Positions 17,601 to 24,836 of a DNA stretch of 64,000 nt are shown here, piece after piece. The number at the start of each line of letters is the position of its first letter. Position 1 is the first letter of the stretch. Made by a program: the position numbers and the translations under genes. The notes beneath the pieces were generated by a model. The model was not told the DNA's origin. It did not search any database and saw nothing but the letters and a program-made list of their open reading frames with translations. This DNA comes from Microtetraspora malaysiensis (GTDB taxonomy: Bacteria > Actinomycetota > Actinomycetes > Streptosporangiales > Streptosporangiaceae): contig NZ_BBYJ01000005.1 of the NCBI RefSeq assembly GCF_001528665.1, forward strand, positions 186,001 to 250,000. Reading direction: 5' to 3'.

Positions 17601-17743
17601 GGCAGTTCCATCCGGTAGAGACCGCCCGGGTGCTGCGCGGCCACCTCCTCGAAGTACGCGCTCGGACGGTCGTGCGGGACGCGCAGCGCGTTCCCCACGA
17701 CGGGCAACCCCCGGAGACTGGGAACGGACGCGAGCTGGGCCAT
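14642..17743 (-). CDS. self-sufficient cytochrome P450 / NADPH reductase fusion (CYP102 family)
   Basis: A 1033-residue P450-BM3-like fatty-acid-type monooxygenase carrying its whole electron chain. The P450 domain (1-460) shows the I-helix LIAGHETTSG, the K-helix ETLR, and the haem loop PFGNGERACIGRQ with the axial Cys at about 404. A Pro/Glu/Ala linker leads to a flavodoxin domain from about 480 (VAYGSNLGTSQDIAEQVAD, VVAASYNGRAPDN). The FAD/NADPH reductase has RPRFYSISSSPLAGP, LIGPGTGFAPLRGFLEER and YVCGDGVRMAPAV. Length is close to CYP102A1. ATG 17743 is preceded by GGAGG. It is divergent from the TetR gene at 17804 with operators in the 60-base gap, so derepression by a lipid-like ligand is likely. 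Members hydroxylate medium and long fatty acids. Confidence 0.95.
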   Translation of the reverse strand: MAQLASVPSLRGLPVVGNALRVPHDRPSAYFEEVAAQHPGGLYRMELPGRSVLFVYDPDLVAELCDESRFYKPVDAPLSTVRDFAGDGLFTARGDDPVWGQAHRILLPAFGQRSMKAYFPQMLEVAEALTAKWARSDEVNVPEDMTRLTLDTISLTGFGYRFDSFRSAELHPFLRSMGNALTEAMARNRQLPFVTKMKRRADEAYQADIARMRELVDEVIRERRAAGAGTGETDLLGLMLQAADPRTGERLSDANIRDQVLTFLIAGHETTSGLLSFAIYNLLRNPQVLAQAYAEVDRLLPGDTVPTYETIMKLDVIPRILDETLRIWSPIPSIGLAPREDTVIGGHYPVAKGTKCAVLLPPLHRHPKAWERPDEFDIDRWLPENKAAHHPHAYKPFGNGERACIGRQFALTEARLALALVLQRFAISDPEAYRMEIKQTLTIKPDNFTVRVRPRRTAERLDTAPEPEPAEAEAEQGAQVRVQGVGLTVAYGSNLGTSQDIAEQVADRARRSGFATTLTSLDALEPPRDGLLVVVAASYNGRAPDNAAAFDAAEGLGDLRGLRFAVLGCGNTQWPTYQAFPRRVEDKLLAAGAEQFVPRGEADASADFDGDVQAWTAALWSALAAEYGAGAAGEPEGRRYRAELLTQTQVRPAVVSDRAVPLTVISNEELVRDPSGLWDFGDERPRPGVRSIVAELPEGVTYEAGNHLAVYARNDPELVAWATRCLRLPAGQVVRLSQEGERATHLPLGVPVPVELLLTEFVELQEVATRSDLETLASFTECPWTRGELARIDYAEDVLAKRVSVLALLERFPSIALPLEAFLEMCGPIRPRFYSISSSPLAGPRRVRITVGLVDGPAWSGAGRYRGMCSAYLAGLEPGDAFYGYVRVPSPPFHLPADPATPLVLIGPGTGFAPLRGFLEERSLLPDAGPAKVFYGCRHPEHDWLYRDETWDADVRVAFSALPGHPHRYVQEALLADAEGVRDLVERGAYVYVCGDGVRMAPAVRRALVEICGEEGVRRLDAEGRYQQDVFGG

Positions 17744-17770
17744 GAGAGACGACCTCCTACCTTCTGTCAG

Positions 17771-17807
17771 CCATACACCGTATGGAACGCTACCATACGG
17801 CGTATGG
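17771..17807. promoter_or_regulatory. duplicated TetR-type operator
   Basis: Two perfect 15-base palindromes of identical form, CCATACACCGTATGG (17771-17785) and CCATACGGCGTATGG (17793-17807), have centres exactly 22 bases apart, two helical turns. The second covers the ATG (17804-17806) of the TetR gene itself. Both lie between that gene and the divergent P450 fusion. The natural reading is cooperative autorepression plus control of the P450. Confidence 0.8.
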
Positions 17808-18373
17808 CAGTGAGTGCACGGAGAGGTTCGCCCCTCTCGCCCGAGGAGATCCACGCGGAGGCGCTGCGCCTCATCGACGAGCACGGGGTCGAGGCGCTGA
17901 GCATGCGCAAACTCGCCGCGGCGCTGAACGTCAACCCGATGTCGCTTTACCACCACGTGCCGAACAAGGAGGCGCTCCTCGACGGCGTGCGAAACCTGGT
18001 GCTCTCCGAGATCAGGCCGGCCGACGACGACGGGTCCTCCTGGCAGGAGCAGGTCAGGGTCCTCGGCGCCGGGCTGCGCGCCCTGGCCCACCGGCACCCC
18101 TCGCTCTACCCGTACCTGTGCGCTCACCCCCAGCTCATGCGCCAGGACGCGGTGGCGGGCCTGCTGTTGCGGGCGCTGACCGCGGCGGGCGTGCCCGCGG
18201 AGCGGATGGCGGCGGTGCGCAACGCCCTCTTCGCGTTCACCGCCGGGTTCCTGGTCGCCGAGATCAACGGGGTGTTCCCGCGCGACGACGACGCCTACGA
18301 GGAGGCCGTCACGCTCATCGTCAACGGCCTGTCCGCGTACGGGAAGGACGGCTCCGGCGCGGCACGCGGGTAG
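17804..18373 (+). CDS. TetR family regulator of the P450 fusion
   Basis: A 189-residue TetR protein: helix-turn-helix at 25-60 (RKLAAALNVNPMSLYHHVPN), then a TetR_C-type ligand domain (VRVLGAGLRALAHRHPSLYP). The VNPMSLYHHV recognition helix is of the subgroup near TetR/ActII rather than AcrR. The start at ATG 17804 overlaps the second operator, so bound repressor would also block its own translation-initiation region. Divergent from the CYP102-type gene, it is the obvious local repressor. Confidence 0.9.
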   Translation: MAVSARRGSPLSPEEIHAEALRLIDEHGVEALSMRKLAAALNVNPMSLYHHVPNKEALLDGVRNLVLSEIRPADDDGSSWQEQVRVLGAGLRALAHRHPSLYPYLCAHPQLMRQDAVAGLLLRALTAAGVPAERMAAVRNALFAFTAGFLVAEINGVFPRDDDAYEEAVTLIVNGLSAYGKDGSGAARG

Positions 18374-18439
18374 CCGTCCCGCGCGCCGCGCCCTGCCTCG
18401 ACGACCTGCCTCGACGCCCGGCCTCGACGACCGGCCCGG

Positions 18440-18943
18440 TCAGCCGACCAGGCCGCCCAGTCGTCCCTCCAGGGTGACCAGCAGCTCGCCGAGCGCGGCG
18501 GCCAGCCTGTCCTGGCGCTCCGGATCGAGACCCGACAGCAGGGCGGCCTCCAGGGCGAGCTGCTCGGGCAGGAGCCGGTCGATCAGCTCGCGGCCCCGCT
18601 CGGTGAGCGACAGATGGACCACCCGGCGGTCCCGCCCGTCCACCCGGCGCGCCACCAGTCCCTCGCGTTCCAGGACCCTGACCCGCTTGGTGACGGCGGC
18701 CCCGGACGCGAACGTCTCCCTGGCCAGCCGGCTCGGGGTCAGCTCGCCGCCGACCCGGCGCAGCGCCGCGAGGACGTCGAACTCCGGCCGGGTGAGGCCC
18801 TCATCGCCCAGCAGTGCGTCCGAGGCCTGGCGCAGCAGCGCCGAGCAGCGGCTCAGCCGCCCGATCACGGCCATCGGCCCGAGATCGAGATCGGGGCGCA
18901 CCCCCTGCCACTGGCGTACCACCCCGGCGACGACGTCCTCCAT
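18440..18943 (-). CDS. MarR family transcriptional regulator
   Basis: A 167-residue winged-helix MarR protein: GLTRPEFDVLAALRRVGG, ELTPSRLARETFASGAAVTK (recognition helix) and the wing GLVARRVDGRDRRVVHLSL. It follows the FUSC gene on the same strand, 69 bases downstream. In that gap lies a pair of inverted repeats that could be its operator but look more like an insertion scar. It may regulate the FUSC exporter-like gene. The ligand is unknown; aromatic acids are common for this family. Confidence 0.88.
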   Translation of the reverse strand: MEDVVAGVVRQWQGVRPDLDLGPMAVIGRLSRCSALLRQASDALLGDEGLTRPEFDVLAALRRVGGELTPSRLARETFASGAAVTKRVRVLEREGLVARRVDGRDRRVVHLSLTERGRELIDRLLPEQLALEAALLSGLDPERQDRLAAALGELLVTLEGRLGGLVG

Positions 18944-18961
18944 ACGGACTCCCTTCCTTAA

Positions 18962-18998
18962 GTCGTGTCCGACAAATCAAGCAATTGTCAGACACTCC
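18962..18998. repeat. collapsed MITE-like element (terminal repeats nearly back to back)
   Basis: GTGTCCGACAA (18965-18975) and TTGTCAGACAC (18985-18995) form an 11-base inverted repeat with one mismatch, separated by ATCAAGCAA. The left arm continues as GACAAATCAAGC, exactly as the inverted right end of the element at 35047-35198. The right arm followed by TCC matches that element's other end (GGAGTGTCTGACAA inverted). This is therefore a relative of the same element with its interior deleted. It sits between the FUSC gene and the MarR gene and may now double as an operator. Confidence 0.55.
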
Positions 18999-19012
18999 CT
19001 GTCGGGCGGCTG

Positions 19013-20716
19013 TCAGGCGGCCCGCGCGACGGGCAGCCGCGCGGCCAGTTCGGCGAGCAGGTGATGTCCCTCACGTTCGGCCAGGGCGACCTCCTGCTCG
19101 GGGAGCGCCCGCTGCCACCACTCGCCGGAGGCGACGTCGACGGCCTCGCGGAGCTGGACCAGGGCCTCGGCGAGCTCGCGCCGCACCCGCGCCGCCTCCC
19201 TCGCGCTCGGGGCCGCGCCGTACGGCTCCCGCGCCGCGACGAGGTCACGCGCGTCCTCCTGGGCCCTGGCTGCCCGCCGCAGCGCGCGGTCGACCCGGCC
19301 ACCCGCCCGCCGGTTCGTCACCAGGAGGCAGCTCAAAACGCCGAGCGCCGCGCCGACGCAGGTGTCCAGCCAGCGGTCGGCGACCAGCACCGACGCCGGC
19401 TGCCGCACCGCGAACTCCGTCATCAGCAGGGCCATCGGGGTCAGGAAGACGTTGCCCGCCCAGTAGTTGCGGGTCATCGCCGCCTCCGTCAGGAACTGGC
19501 AGACGAGGACCGTCGCGATCAGCGCGAGCGGGCCGAGCCGCGACACCGGCAGGATCGCGGTGAACAGCACGAGCCCGGCCAGGCTGCCGAGCACGCGCTG
19601 CAACGCCCGCTGCCAGCTCAGCGACGTGTTCGCCTGGAAGACCGCCGCGGCGGTGACGACCGCCCAGTACGGATGGCCGACCCCGGCCGCCATCGAGGCC
19701 CAGCCCGCCAGGGCGCAACCCACCGCGACCCGCGCCCCGATGGGGAGCAGCGGCGACCCCGGCCGCAGCGCGGACAGCAGGGGGCGCAGGCCGCCTCCGG
19801 CCCCCGCGGCGGGAATCCGGGACACGGCGCAGGCGCCGGGCTCCGGCGCAGCCGTGGGCAGCGGGCCGCCCCGGCGCAGCGCGCGGGCCCACTCGCGCAA
19901 CCGCGCGGCCTCGGCCGGGTCGGCCCGTCCGCCCGCGAGCGCGGCCTCCGCGTGCTCCACCAGCCGCTCCAGCGCCGCCCGCGAGTGCAGGCCCGCGGCC
20001 GACCTCGGCCGCAGCAGCGCGAGGGCGTGCCAGGCGGCGTTCACGGCGGCGGCCGTGTCATGCCGGGCGGCGCCACGCGCGGGCCCCTCCTCGGGCGTCC
20101 CCGAGCGGAGCCGGGCGGCCGACTCCAGGGCGCGGGCGACGGCGACGCGCTCCGGGCCGTGCGGGCGCAGCAGCGCCGGGGCCAGGCAGACCAGCAGCGC
20201 CACCGCGCCCGCGCCGAGGCCGACGGCCAGGTGCCCGGGGATGTCGCCCAGGCGCTGTGGGAGGAAGGCGCAGGTCGCGGCGACGAACGTGAGGACGACG
20301 TTGCCGGGAGGGCCGATGCGGGCGGCGTCGCAGAGCACGCGGTGGACGGCGGCGATCAGTGCGGCGACGGCCACCCGGATGAGCGTCGAGTCGGTGAGGG
20401 AGGCGGTCACCAGCGCCACGCCGGTGCCCGCGAGCATCCCCGCGACCACCCAGGGCAGCGTCCGGAGCCGCGCGGCGTACGGCAGGCCGTGGCAGTACAG
20501 CGCGCACAGCGAGCCGGCGGAGGCGTAGATGGCCAGGTCGAGGCGGCCGAGGAGGAGCAGGACCAGGCTGGGGACGGCGGTCGCGATCACCACGCTGAGC
20601 GCGGGCTTGTGCCAGATGTCGCCGAACGGCCGCAGGCGCAGCACGCCCTTCACCGGAAGCGGGCGGACGAGGTCCCTCAGCCTCGACTGCACCGGAACGT
20701 CGCGATATGTCCCCAT
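19013..20716 (-). CDS. FUSC family (aromatic acid exporter-like) membrane protein
   Basis: A 567-residue integral membrane protein with two groups of about six hydrophobic helices. The first is ALSVVIATAVPSLVLLLLG to GLGAGAVALLVCLAP; the second is VAVGCALAGWASMAAGVGHP to CVGAALGVLSCLLV, with GHPYWAVVTAAAVFQANTSL typical of FUSC domains. Cytoplasmic helical regions lie between and after them. Relatives (AaeB, YccS, plant aluminium-activated channels) export aromatic acids or polyamines. ATG 20716 is the start that fits the family. The MarR gene follows downstream; a small-molecule efflux role under MarR control is inferred. Confidence 0.82.
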   Translation of the reverse strand: MGTYRDVPVQSRLRDLVRPLPVKGVLRLRPFGDIWHKPALSVVIATAVPSLVLLLLGRLDLAIYASAGSLCALYCHGLPYAARLRTLPWVVAGMLAGTGVALVTASLTDSTLIRVAVAALIAAVHRVLCDAARIGPPGNVVLTFVAATCAFLPQRLGDIPGHLAVGLGAGAVALLVCLAPALLRPHGPERVAVARALESAARLRSGTPEEGPARGAARHDTAAAVNAAWHALALLRPRSAAGLHSRAALERLVEHAEAALAGGRADPAEAARLREWARALRRGGPLPTAAPEPGACAVSRIPAAGAGGGLRPLLSALRPGSPLLPIGARVAVGCALAGWASMAAGVGHPYWAVVTAAAVFQANTSLSWQRALQRVLGSLAGLVLFTAILPVSRLGPLALIATVLVCQFLTEAAMTRNYWAGNVFLTPMALLMTEFAVRQPASVLVADRWLDTCVGAALGVLSCLLVTNRRAGGRVDRALRRAARAQEDARDLVAAREPYGAAPSAREAARVRRELAEALVQLREAVDVASGEWWQRALPEQEVALAEREGHHLLAELAARLPVARAA

Positions 20717-20813
20717 GTGTACCAGTTTAACGGATGATTTACTTGGAAAATATCTCGCTGCTCCACAATGTCGGTGACCTTGCCGCCCTCGCCAGCCCCT
20801 CGGAGGACAGCGC

Positions 20814-21821
20814 ATGCGGGAACACGACCTCTCCGGAGGCGCGGAGGTGCTGGCGCGGACCGACCTCGTCGCCCGCCTGGCGCTGCGCCGCCACACCCTG
20901 TCGCCGGAGGCGTCCGCGACGCTGATCAACGTCTCGGAGAACGCGACGTACCGGGTGGACGACCCGGCCACCGGCCGGCGCTCCATCCTGCGCGTACACC
21001 GCCTCGGCTACCACTCCGAGCGGGCGATCGCCTCCGAGCTGGACTGGCTGCAGGCGCTGCGCGAGGAGGCCGGCGTACGCACCCCCCGGGTGATCCGCTC
21101 CGCCGCCGGCACCCGGATCATCGCGATCGACGGCCCGGGCGGCGAGCGGCGCCACTGCGTGATGTTCGAGCACCTGCCCGGGGCCGAGCCGTCCGAGGAC
21201 CGTCTGGTCGAGGACTTCGAACGGCTCGGTGCGCTCACCGCGCGCATGCACCGGCACGCGCGCGGCTGGCGGCGGCCCCCCGGCTTCCACCGCTTCCACT
21301 GGGACTACGACGCCGCGCTCGGCGCCGAATCCCGCTGGGGGCGCTGGCAGGACGGCGCCGGGGTCCACGGCGAGGCCGCGGCCGTCCTGGCGCGGCTGGA
21401 CACCGAGCTGCGGCGGCGGCTCGCCGCCTTCGGGCGGGGGAGCGACCGCTACGGCCTCATCCACGCCGACCTGCGGCTCGCCAACCTCCTCGTCGAGGGG
21501 GCCGGCACGCCGCACGTCATCGACTTCGACGACTGCGGGTTCGGCTGGTACCTCTACGACCTCGGCGCGGCGCTCAGCTTCATCGAGCACCACCCCCAGG
21601 TGCCCGAGATGATCGACTCCTGGCTCCGGGGATACCGCGCCGTCCTCCCCCTGGGGAAGGAGGAGGAGCGCGAGATCTGGACCTTCATCCTGTTCCGGCG
21701 GCTGCTGCTGGTGGCCTGGATCGGCACCCACTCGGCCGTGGACATCGCCCGCGAGCTGGGCGCCGGATACACCGAGGGGAGCTGCGAGCTGGCCGAGCGC
21801 TATCTCGCCGGCTCCCGCTGA
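20814..21821 (+). CDS. phosphotransferase (SrkA / homoserine-kinase-like APH fold)
   Basis: A 335-residue kinase-fold protein: VSENATYRVDDPATGRRSIL (N-lobe), catalytic loop YGLIHADLRLANLLVEG (H-x-D-x-x-x-x-N) and HVIDFDDCGFGWYLYDLGAA (metal-binding D-F-D). This arrangement and the long C-terminal helical part (EIWTFILFRRLLLVAWIGTH) match SrkA/YihE-type stress-response kinases and related fructosamine/homoserine kinase-like enzymes. The substrate is not predictable. It stands alone, divergent from FUSC and convergent with the oxidoreductase at 21848. Confidence 0.82.
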   Translation: MREHDLSGGAEVLARTDLVARLALRRHTLSPEASATLINVSENATYRVDDPATGRRSILRVHRLGYHSERAIASELDWLQALREEAGVRTPRVIRSAAGTRIIAIDGPGGERRHCVMFEHLPGAEPSEDRLVEDFERLGALTARMHRHARGWRRPPGFHRFHWDYDAALGAESRWGRWQDGAGVHGEAAAVLARLDTELRRRLAAFGRGSDRYGLIHADLRLANLLVEGAGTPHVIDFDDCGFGWYLYDLGAALSFIEHHPQVPEMIDSWLRGYRAVLPLGKEEEREIWTFILFRRLLLVAWIGTHSAVDIARELGAGYTEGSCELAERYLAGSR

Positions 21822-21847
21822 CCCGCTCCCGGCCGGCCGGAGGCCGG

Positions 21848-22837
21848 TCAGGGCACGAGGACGATCTTGCCCGTCGTGGCCCGGCTCTCCAGCGCGGCGT
21901 GCGCGGCGGCGGCGTCCTTGAGCGCGAACGCCTGCGTCAGGGGCACCAGCGCGCCGTCCGCCGCGGCGGCCAGCGCCCGCTCCTCCAGGCCGCGCAGGCC
22001 CCCGGGCCGGTTCAGCACCCGAGGGCCGACCGCGACCGTCGCCGTCAGGCCCCGCGAGTACAGGTCCCCGGTGGTGACCTCGGTCGGCCCGCTCGCGGCG
22101 TCGGCCCAGCCGAACAGGACCAGCCGGCCGCCGATGCCCAGCAGCTCCAGCACGCCGCGCCCCAGCGCGCCGCCGACGCCGTCCAGCCCCACCGTCACCG
22201 GGCGGTCGCCGAGCGCGTCGCGCACCGCCTGCGGCCAGTCCGGCCGGGTGTAGTCCACGGCGTGCGCGGCGCCCAGCGCGCGAACCCGCGCGACCTTCTC
22301 CGGGCCGCCTGCCAGCCCGACCACGGTGGCCCCGGCGGCGAGCGCCGCCTGCACGAGCAGGTTGCCGATACCGCCCGCCGCGGCGGTCACCAGCGCGACG
22401 TCGTCGGAGGTGATGGCGGCCACGTCCAGGATGCCCATGGTGGTGCGGCCGGTCCCGATCATGGCGACCGCAGCCTCGTACCCCAGCCCGTCCGGGATCT
22501 CGTGCACCGCCGCGGCGTCCCGTACGGCCAGCTCGGCGTATCCGCCGGGCGCCATGCCCAGGTGGGTGACGACGCGCTTGCCCAGCCAGCCGGGGTCGGC
22601 GCCCTCGCCGACGGCGTCGACCACCCCGGCGACCTCGCGCCCGGGGATCGTGGGCAGCTCCGGGACGGGGATGGGGCCGCCGCCGTGGTTCCCGGCGCGG
22701 AGCACGGTGTCGACCAGGTGCACCCCGGCCGCCCGTACGGCGATCCGCACCTGGCCGGCGGCCGGCGCGGGGTCCGGGGCTTCCTCGTAGTGGAGGTTCT
22801 CCGCGGGTCCGAAGGCGTGCAGGCGGATGGCGCGCAT
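21848..22837 (-). CDS. zinc-binding dehydrogenase family quinone oxidoreductase-like protein
   Basis: A 329-residue medium-chain dehydrogenase/reductase without structural zinc cysteines, as in NADPH:quinone oxidoreductase (QOR): MRAIRLHAFGPAENLHYEEA, PGREVAGVVDAVGEGAD, and the nucleotide loop VTAAAGGIGNLLVQAAL (A-A-x-G-G-x-G). Start at ATG 22837 matches the family; the open frame extends upstream without homology. Divergent TetR gene at 23029 is a likely regulator, with a hairpin or dyad at 22982-23002 between them. Confidence 0.88.
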   Translation of the reverse strand: MRAIRLHAFGPAENLHYEEAPDPAPAAGQVRIAVRAAGVHLVDTVLRAGNHGGGPIPVPELPTIPGREVAGVVDAVGEGADPGWLGKRVVTHLGMAPGGYAELAVRDAAAVHEIPDGLGYEAAVAMIGTGRTTMGILDVAAITSDDVALVTAAAGGIGNLLVQAALAAGATVVGLAGGPEKVARVRALGAAHAVDYTRPDWPQAVRDALGDRPVTVGLDGVGGALGRGVLELLGIGGRLVLFGWADAASGPTEVTTGDLYSRGLTATVAVGPRVLNRPGGLRGLEERALAAAADGALVPLTQAFALKDAAAAHAALESRATTGKIVLVP

Positions 22838-22981
22838 GGGTGTATCCCCGATTCGTCCGATGTCTCGCGGGCTGAGCGGCCCGTGCCATCCGTTGTAGAT
22901 CAGCGCCACCCCCGTCCGCCATCGGACGTTGGGCCTAGGCCGGGAGACCGGCGGGAGACGGGAGACTAGTGCCATACACGT

Positions 22982-23002
22982 GACGGGGCGACCGGCCCCG
23001 TC
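22982..23002. promoter_or_regulatory. GC-rich dyad between oxidoreductase and TetR genes
   Basis: GACGGGGC (22982-22989) and GCCCCGTC (22995-23002) form a perfect 8-base stem with a 5-base loop, 27 bases before the TetR start. No T-run follows, so operator or 5'UTR hairpin is more likely than a terminator. Confidence 0.4.
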
Positions 23003-23028
23003 TTCGAGCATCCAGGGAGCCGGCACAG

Positions 23029-23652
23029 ATGAGTCCACGACGGCGGGACGACGAGGGCGCCGCGAACGCGCGGGCGGGCAGGCGCGCGGAGCTGCTCGCC
23101 ACCGCGGCCGAGGTGTTCGCCTCGCGAGGGTACGCCGCCACCACCGTCAGGGAGATCGCGGACGCGGCGGGCATCCTCGGGGGCAGCCTCTACTACCACT
23201 TCGACTCCAAGGAGTCGATCGTCGACGAGATCCTCTCCACGTTCCTCGACGACCTGTGGGCCCGCTACGACGAGGTGCTCGCCGCGGGGCTGGGGGCGCG
23301 CGAGACGATGGAGCGCCTCGTCGTGGAGTCCTTCCGTGCGATCGACCGGCACCGGGCCGCCGTGGTGATCTACCAGAACGAGTCGCGGCACCTGTCGGAG
23401 GGGGAGCGCTTCGGCTACCTGCGCGAGTCCTGGGACCGGTTCGAGCGCATGTGGGGTGAGCTGCTCGACCGGGGGATCAAGGAGAACGCGTTCCGGCCGG
23501 ACCTGGACGTGCCGCTGGTGTACCGGTTCCTGCGCGACACCGTGTGGGTGGCGGCGAGCTGGTACCGCCCCGGCGGCCGGCTGCCCGCCGACGAGATCGC
23601 CCGGCGTTACCTCAGCATGGTCCTGGAGGGCATCCAGGCGCCCACGGAGTGA
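23029..23652 (+). CDS. TetR family regulator (KstR2-like architecture)
   Basis: A 207-residue TetR regulator: helix-turn-helix TTVREIADAAGILGGSLYYH at about 44-65, then a ligand domain with AVVIYQNESRHLSEGERF and a tail VYRFLRDTVWVAASWYRPGG. This C-terminal pattern resembles the KstR2 group, whose members respond to acyl-CoA thioesters; that is only a family resemblance. Divergent to the QOR-like gene. Its 3' end overlaps the convergent MarR gene by 41 bases. Confidence 0.85.
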   Translation: MSPRRRDDEGAANARAGRRAELLATAAEVFASRGYAATTVREIADAAGILGGSLYYHFDSKESIVDEILSTFLDDLWARYDEVLAAGLGARETMERLVVESFRAIDRHRAAVVIYQNESRHLSEGERFGYLRESWDRFERMWGELLDRGIKENAFRPDLDVPLVYRFLRDTVWVAASWYRPGGRLPADEIARRYLSMVLEGIQAPTE

Positions 23653-24139
23653 GGGGCCGGTCCTCGGTGCCCGTGTCGTCCTCTTCGCGCGCGTACGCGT
23701 CCATGAGGGCGGCCAGGACGTCGCGGAACCCCTGGGCCTGCTCGGGGGTGAGCGGGTCGAACAGGCGGCGGCGCACTTCCTCGACGTGGCCGGGCGCGGT
23801 CGCCTCCAGGATCGCGAACCCCTCACAGGTCAGCTCGGCCATGGTCGTGCGCCGGTCGCGCTCGTGCTTGACCCGGCGCACCCAGCCCTTCTCCTCCAGA
23901 CGGGCCATGGCGTGGGAGAGCCGGCTGGCGGAGAATCCGGTGACGCAGGCGAGCCGGGTCATCGTCATCTCCCGGTTCGGCGCCTCCGACAGCATGGCGA
24001 GGATCATGTAGTACGCGTGCGGCATGCCCGAGTCGCGCTGGAGCTGCCGCTCCAGGGCCTCCTGGAGCAGCCGCGTGCTGGCCAGGTAGGCCCGCCAGAT
24101 CCGCTGCTCCTCGTCGCTCAACCATCGCGTCCCGGACAT
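23612..24139 (-). CDS. MarR family transcriptional regulator
   Basis: A 175-residue MarR protein: DSGMPHAYYMILAMLSEAPN, REMTMTRLACVTGFSASRLS (recognition helix, about 58-77), and wing EEKGWVRRVKHERDRRTT. The last 41 bases overlap the 3' end of the TetR gene on the other strand, giving an odd Pro/Cys-rich tail. Divergent to a DUF2218 gene; the palindrome TTGAACATTCAA 20 bases before its start is a good autoregulatory operator. Confidence 0.88.
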   Translation of the reverse strand: MSGTRWLSDEEQRIWRAYLASTRLLQEALERQLQRDSGMPHAYYMILAMLSEAPNREMTMTRLACVTGFSASRLSHAMARLEEKGWVRRVKHERDRRTTMAELTCEGFAILEATAPGHVEEVRRRLFDPLTPEQAQGFRDVLAALMDAYAREEDDTGTEDRPLTPWAPGCPPGPC

Positions 24140-24158
24140 GACCCCAGCCTAGCGATGA

Positions 24159-24170
24159 TTGAACATTCAA
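24159..24170. promoter_or_regulatory. MarR-type operator palindrome
   Basis: TTGAACATTCAA is a perfect dyad (TTGAA, CA, TTCAA) in the 107-base gap between the divergent MarR (start 24139) and DUF2218 (start 24247) genes. TTGAA half-sites are frequent in MarR operators. It is one of few AT-rich sites in this gap. Confidence 0.5.
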
Positions 24171-24246
24171 GCGTGCCGCGGAAGCGGATAGTCTGGCGAA
24201 GACCGCTATGTGCTTATCGATGACCGTTTGACGCAGGAGGATCCGC

Positions 24247-24531
24247 GTGCCCAGCTCCATCGCCTACGTTGCCACCGACGCCGCCCCCCGGTACGCCAAG
24301 CAGCTCGCCGCGCATCTGGGACGCAAGATCCAGGCCGAGGAGCTGTCCGACGGCGGCTACCGGCTGACCTTCCCCGGGCGCGGCGAGGGCCTGCTGACCC
24401 CGGAGGCCGACCGCCTCGTCATGCGCGCCACCGCCGACGACGAGGAGTCGCTGGGCGCCGTTCAGGACGTGCTGGGCCGCCACCTCGAACGGTTCGGGCA
24501 GCGCAACCAGCTCACCGTCACCTGGGAGTGA
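24247..24531 (+). CDS. DUF2218 domain protein
   Basis: A 94-residue single-domain protein (AYVATDAAPRYAKQLAAHLG, LTFPGRGEGLLTPEADRL, LERFGQRNQLTVTWE) typical of DUF2218. GTG 24247 follows CAGGAGGATCC. Some DUF2218 proteins accompany siderophore or iron-utilisation genes elsewhere, but nothing here supports that. The divergent MarR gene probably regulates it. Biochemical function unknown. Confidence 0.85.
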   Translation: MPSSIAYVATDAAPRYAKQLAAHLGRKIQAEELSDGGYRLTFPGRGEGLLTPEADRLVMRATADDEESLGAVQDVLGRHLERFGQRNQLTVTWE

Positions 24532-24836
24532 CCCCGGTAGCAATCGCGGGAAATCCAAACCTTCCGCCGCCGGCCTGCGGTGGTGGCGGCCGGGCGCGCG
24601 GCGGCGAGGCCGTCGTTGGCGTTGGCCACGATCGGTTCGCGTCGCAGCCGTGACCGCGGCGGCGGGTCCCTAGGCCGGTCGTCGCTGCACGGCGTCGGCG
24701 ATGACGGCTGTCACGAACTTGCCGACGGCTGCGGTGGCCGGCGGCCCGGGGTCGCGGTCTGCGAACAGGAGATGCCCGCCGCCGACCTGTTCGACGCTCG
24801 GCCGGGATCGCCACCGACGAACGCGGCCGGAATCGG
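24532..24836. other. 305-base intergenic region without a gene
   Basis: Between the DUF2218 gene and the HAD hydrolase no frame looks coding. Composition is ordinary (GC-rich), with no strong hairpin plus T-run. Confidence 0.5.

Noticed and set aside
18965-18995. Calling the 18.97-kb palindrome simply a MarR operator
   Set aside because: Its outer sequences match both ends of the MITE-like element at 35 kb too closely; operator use may be secondary.
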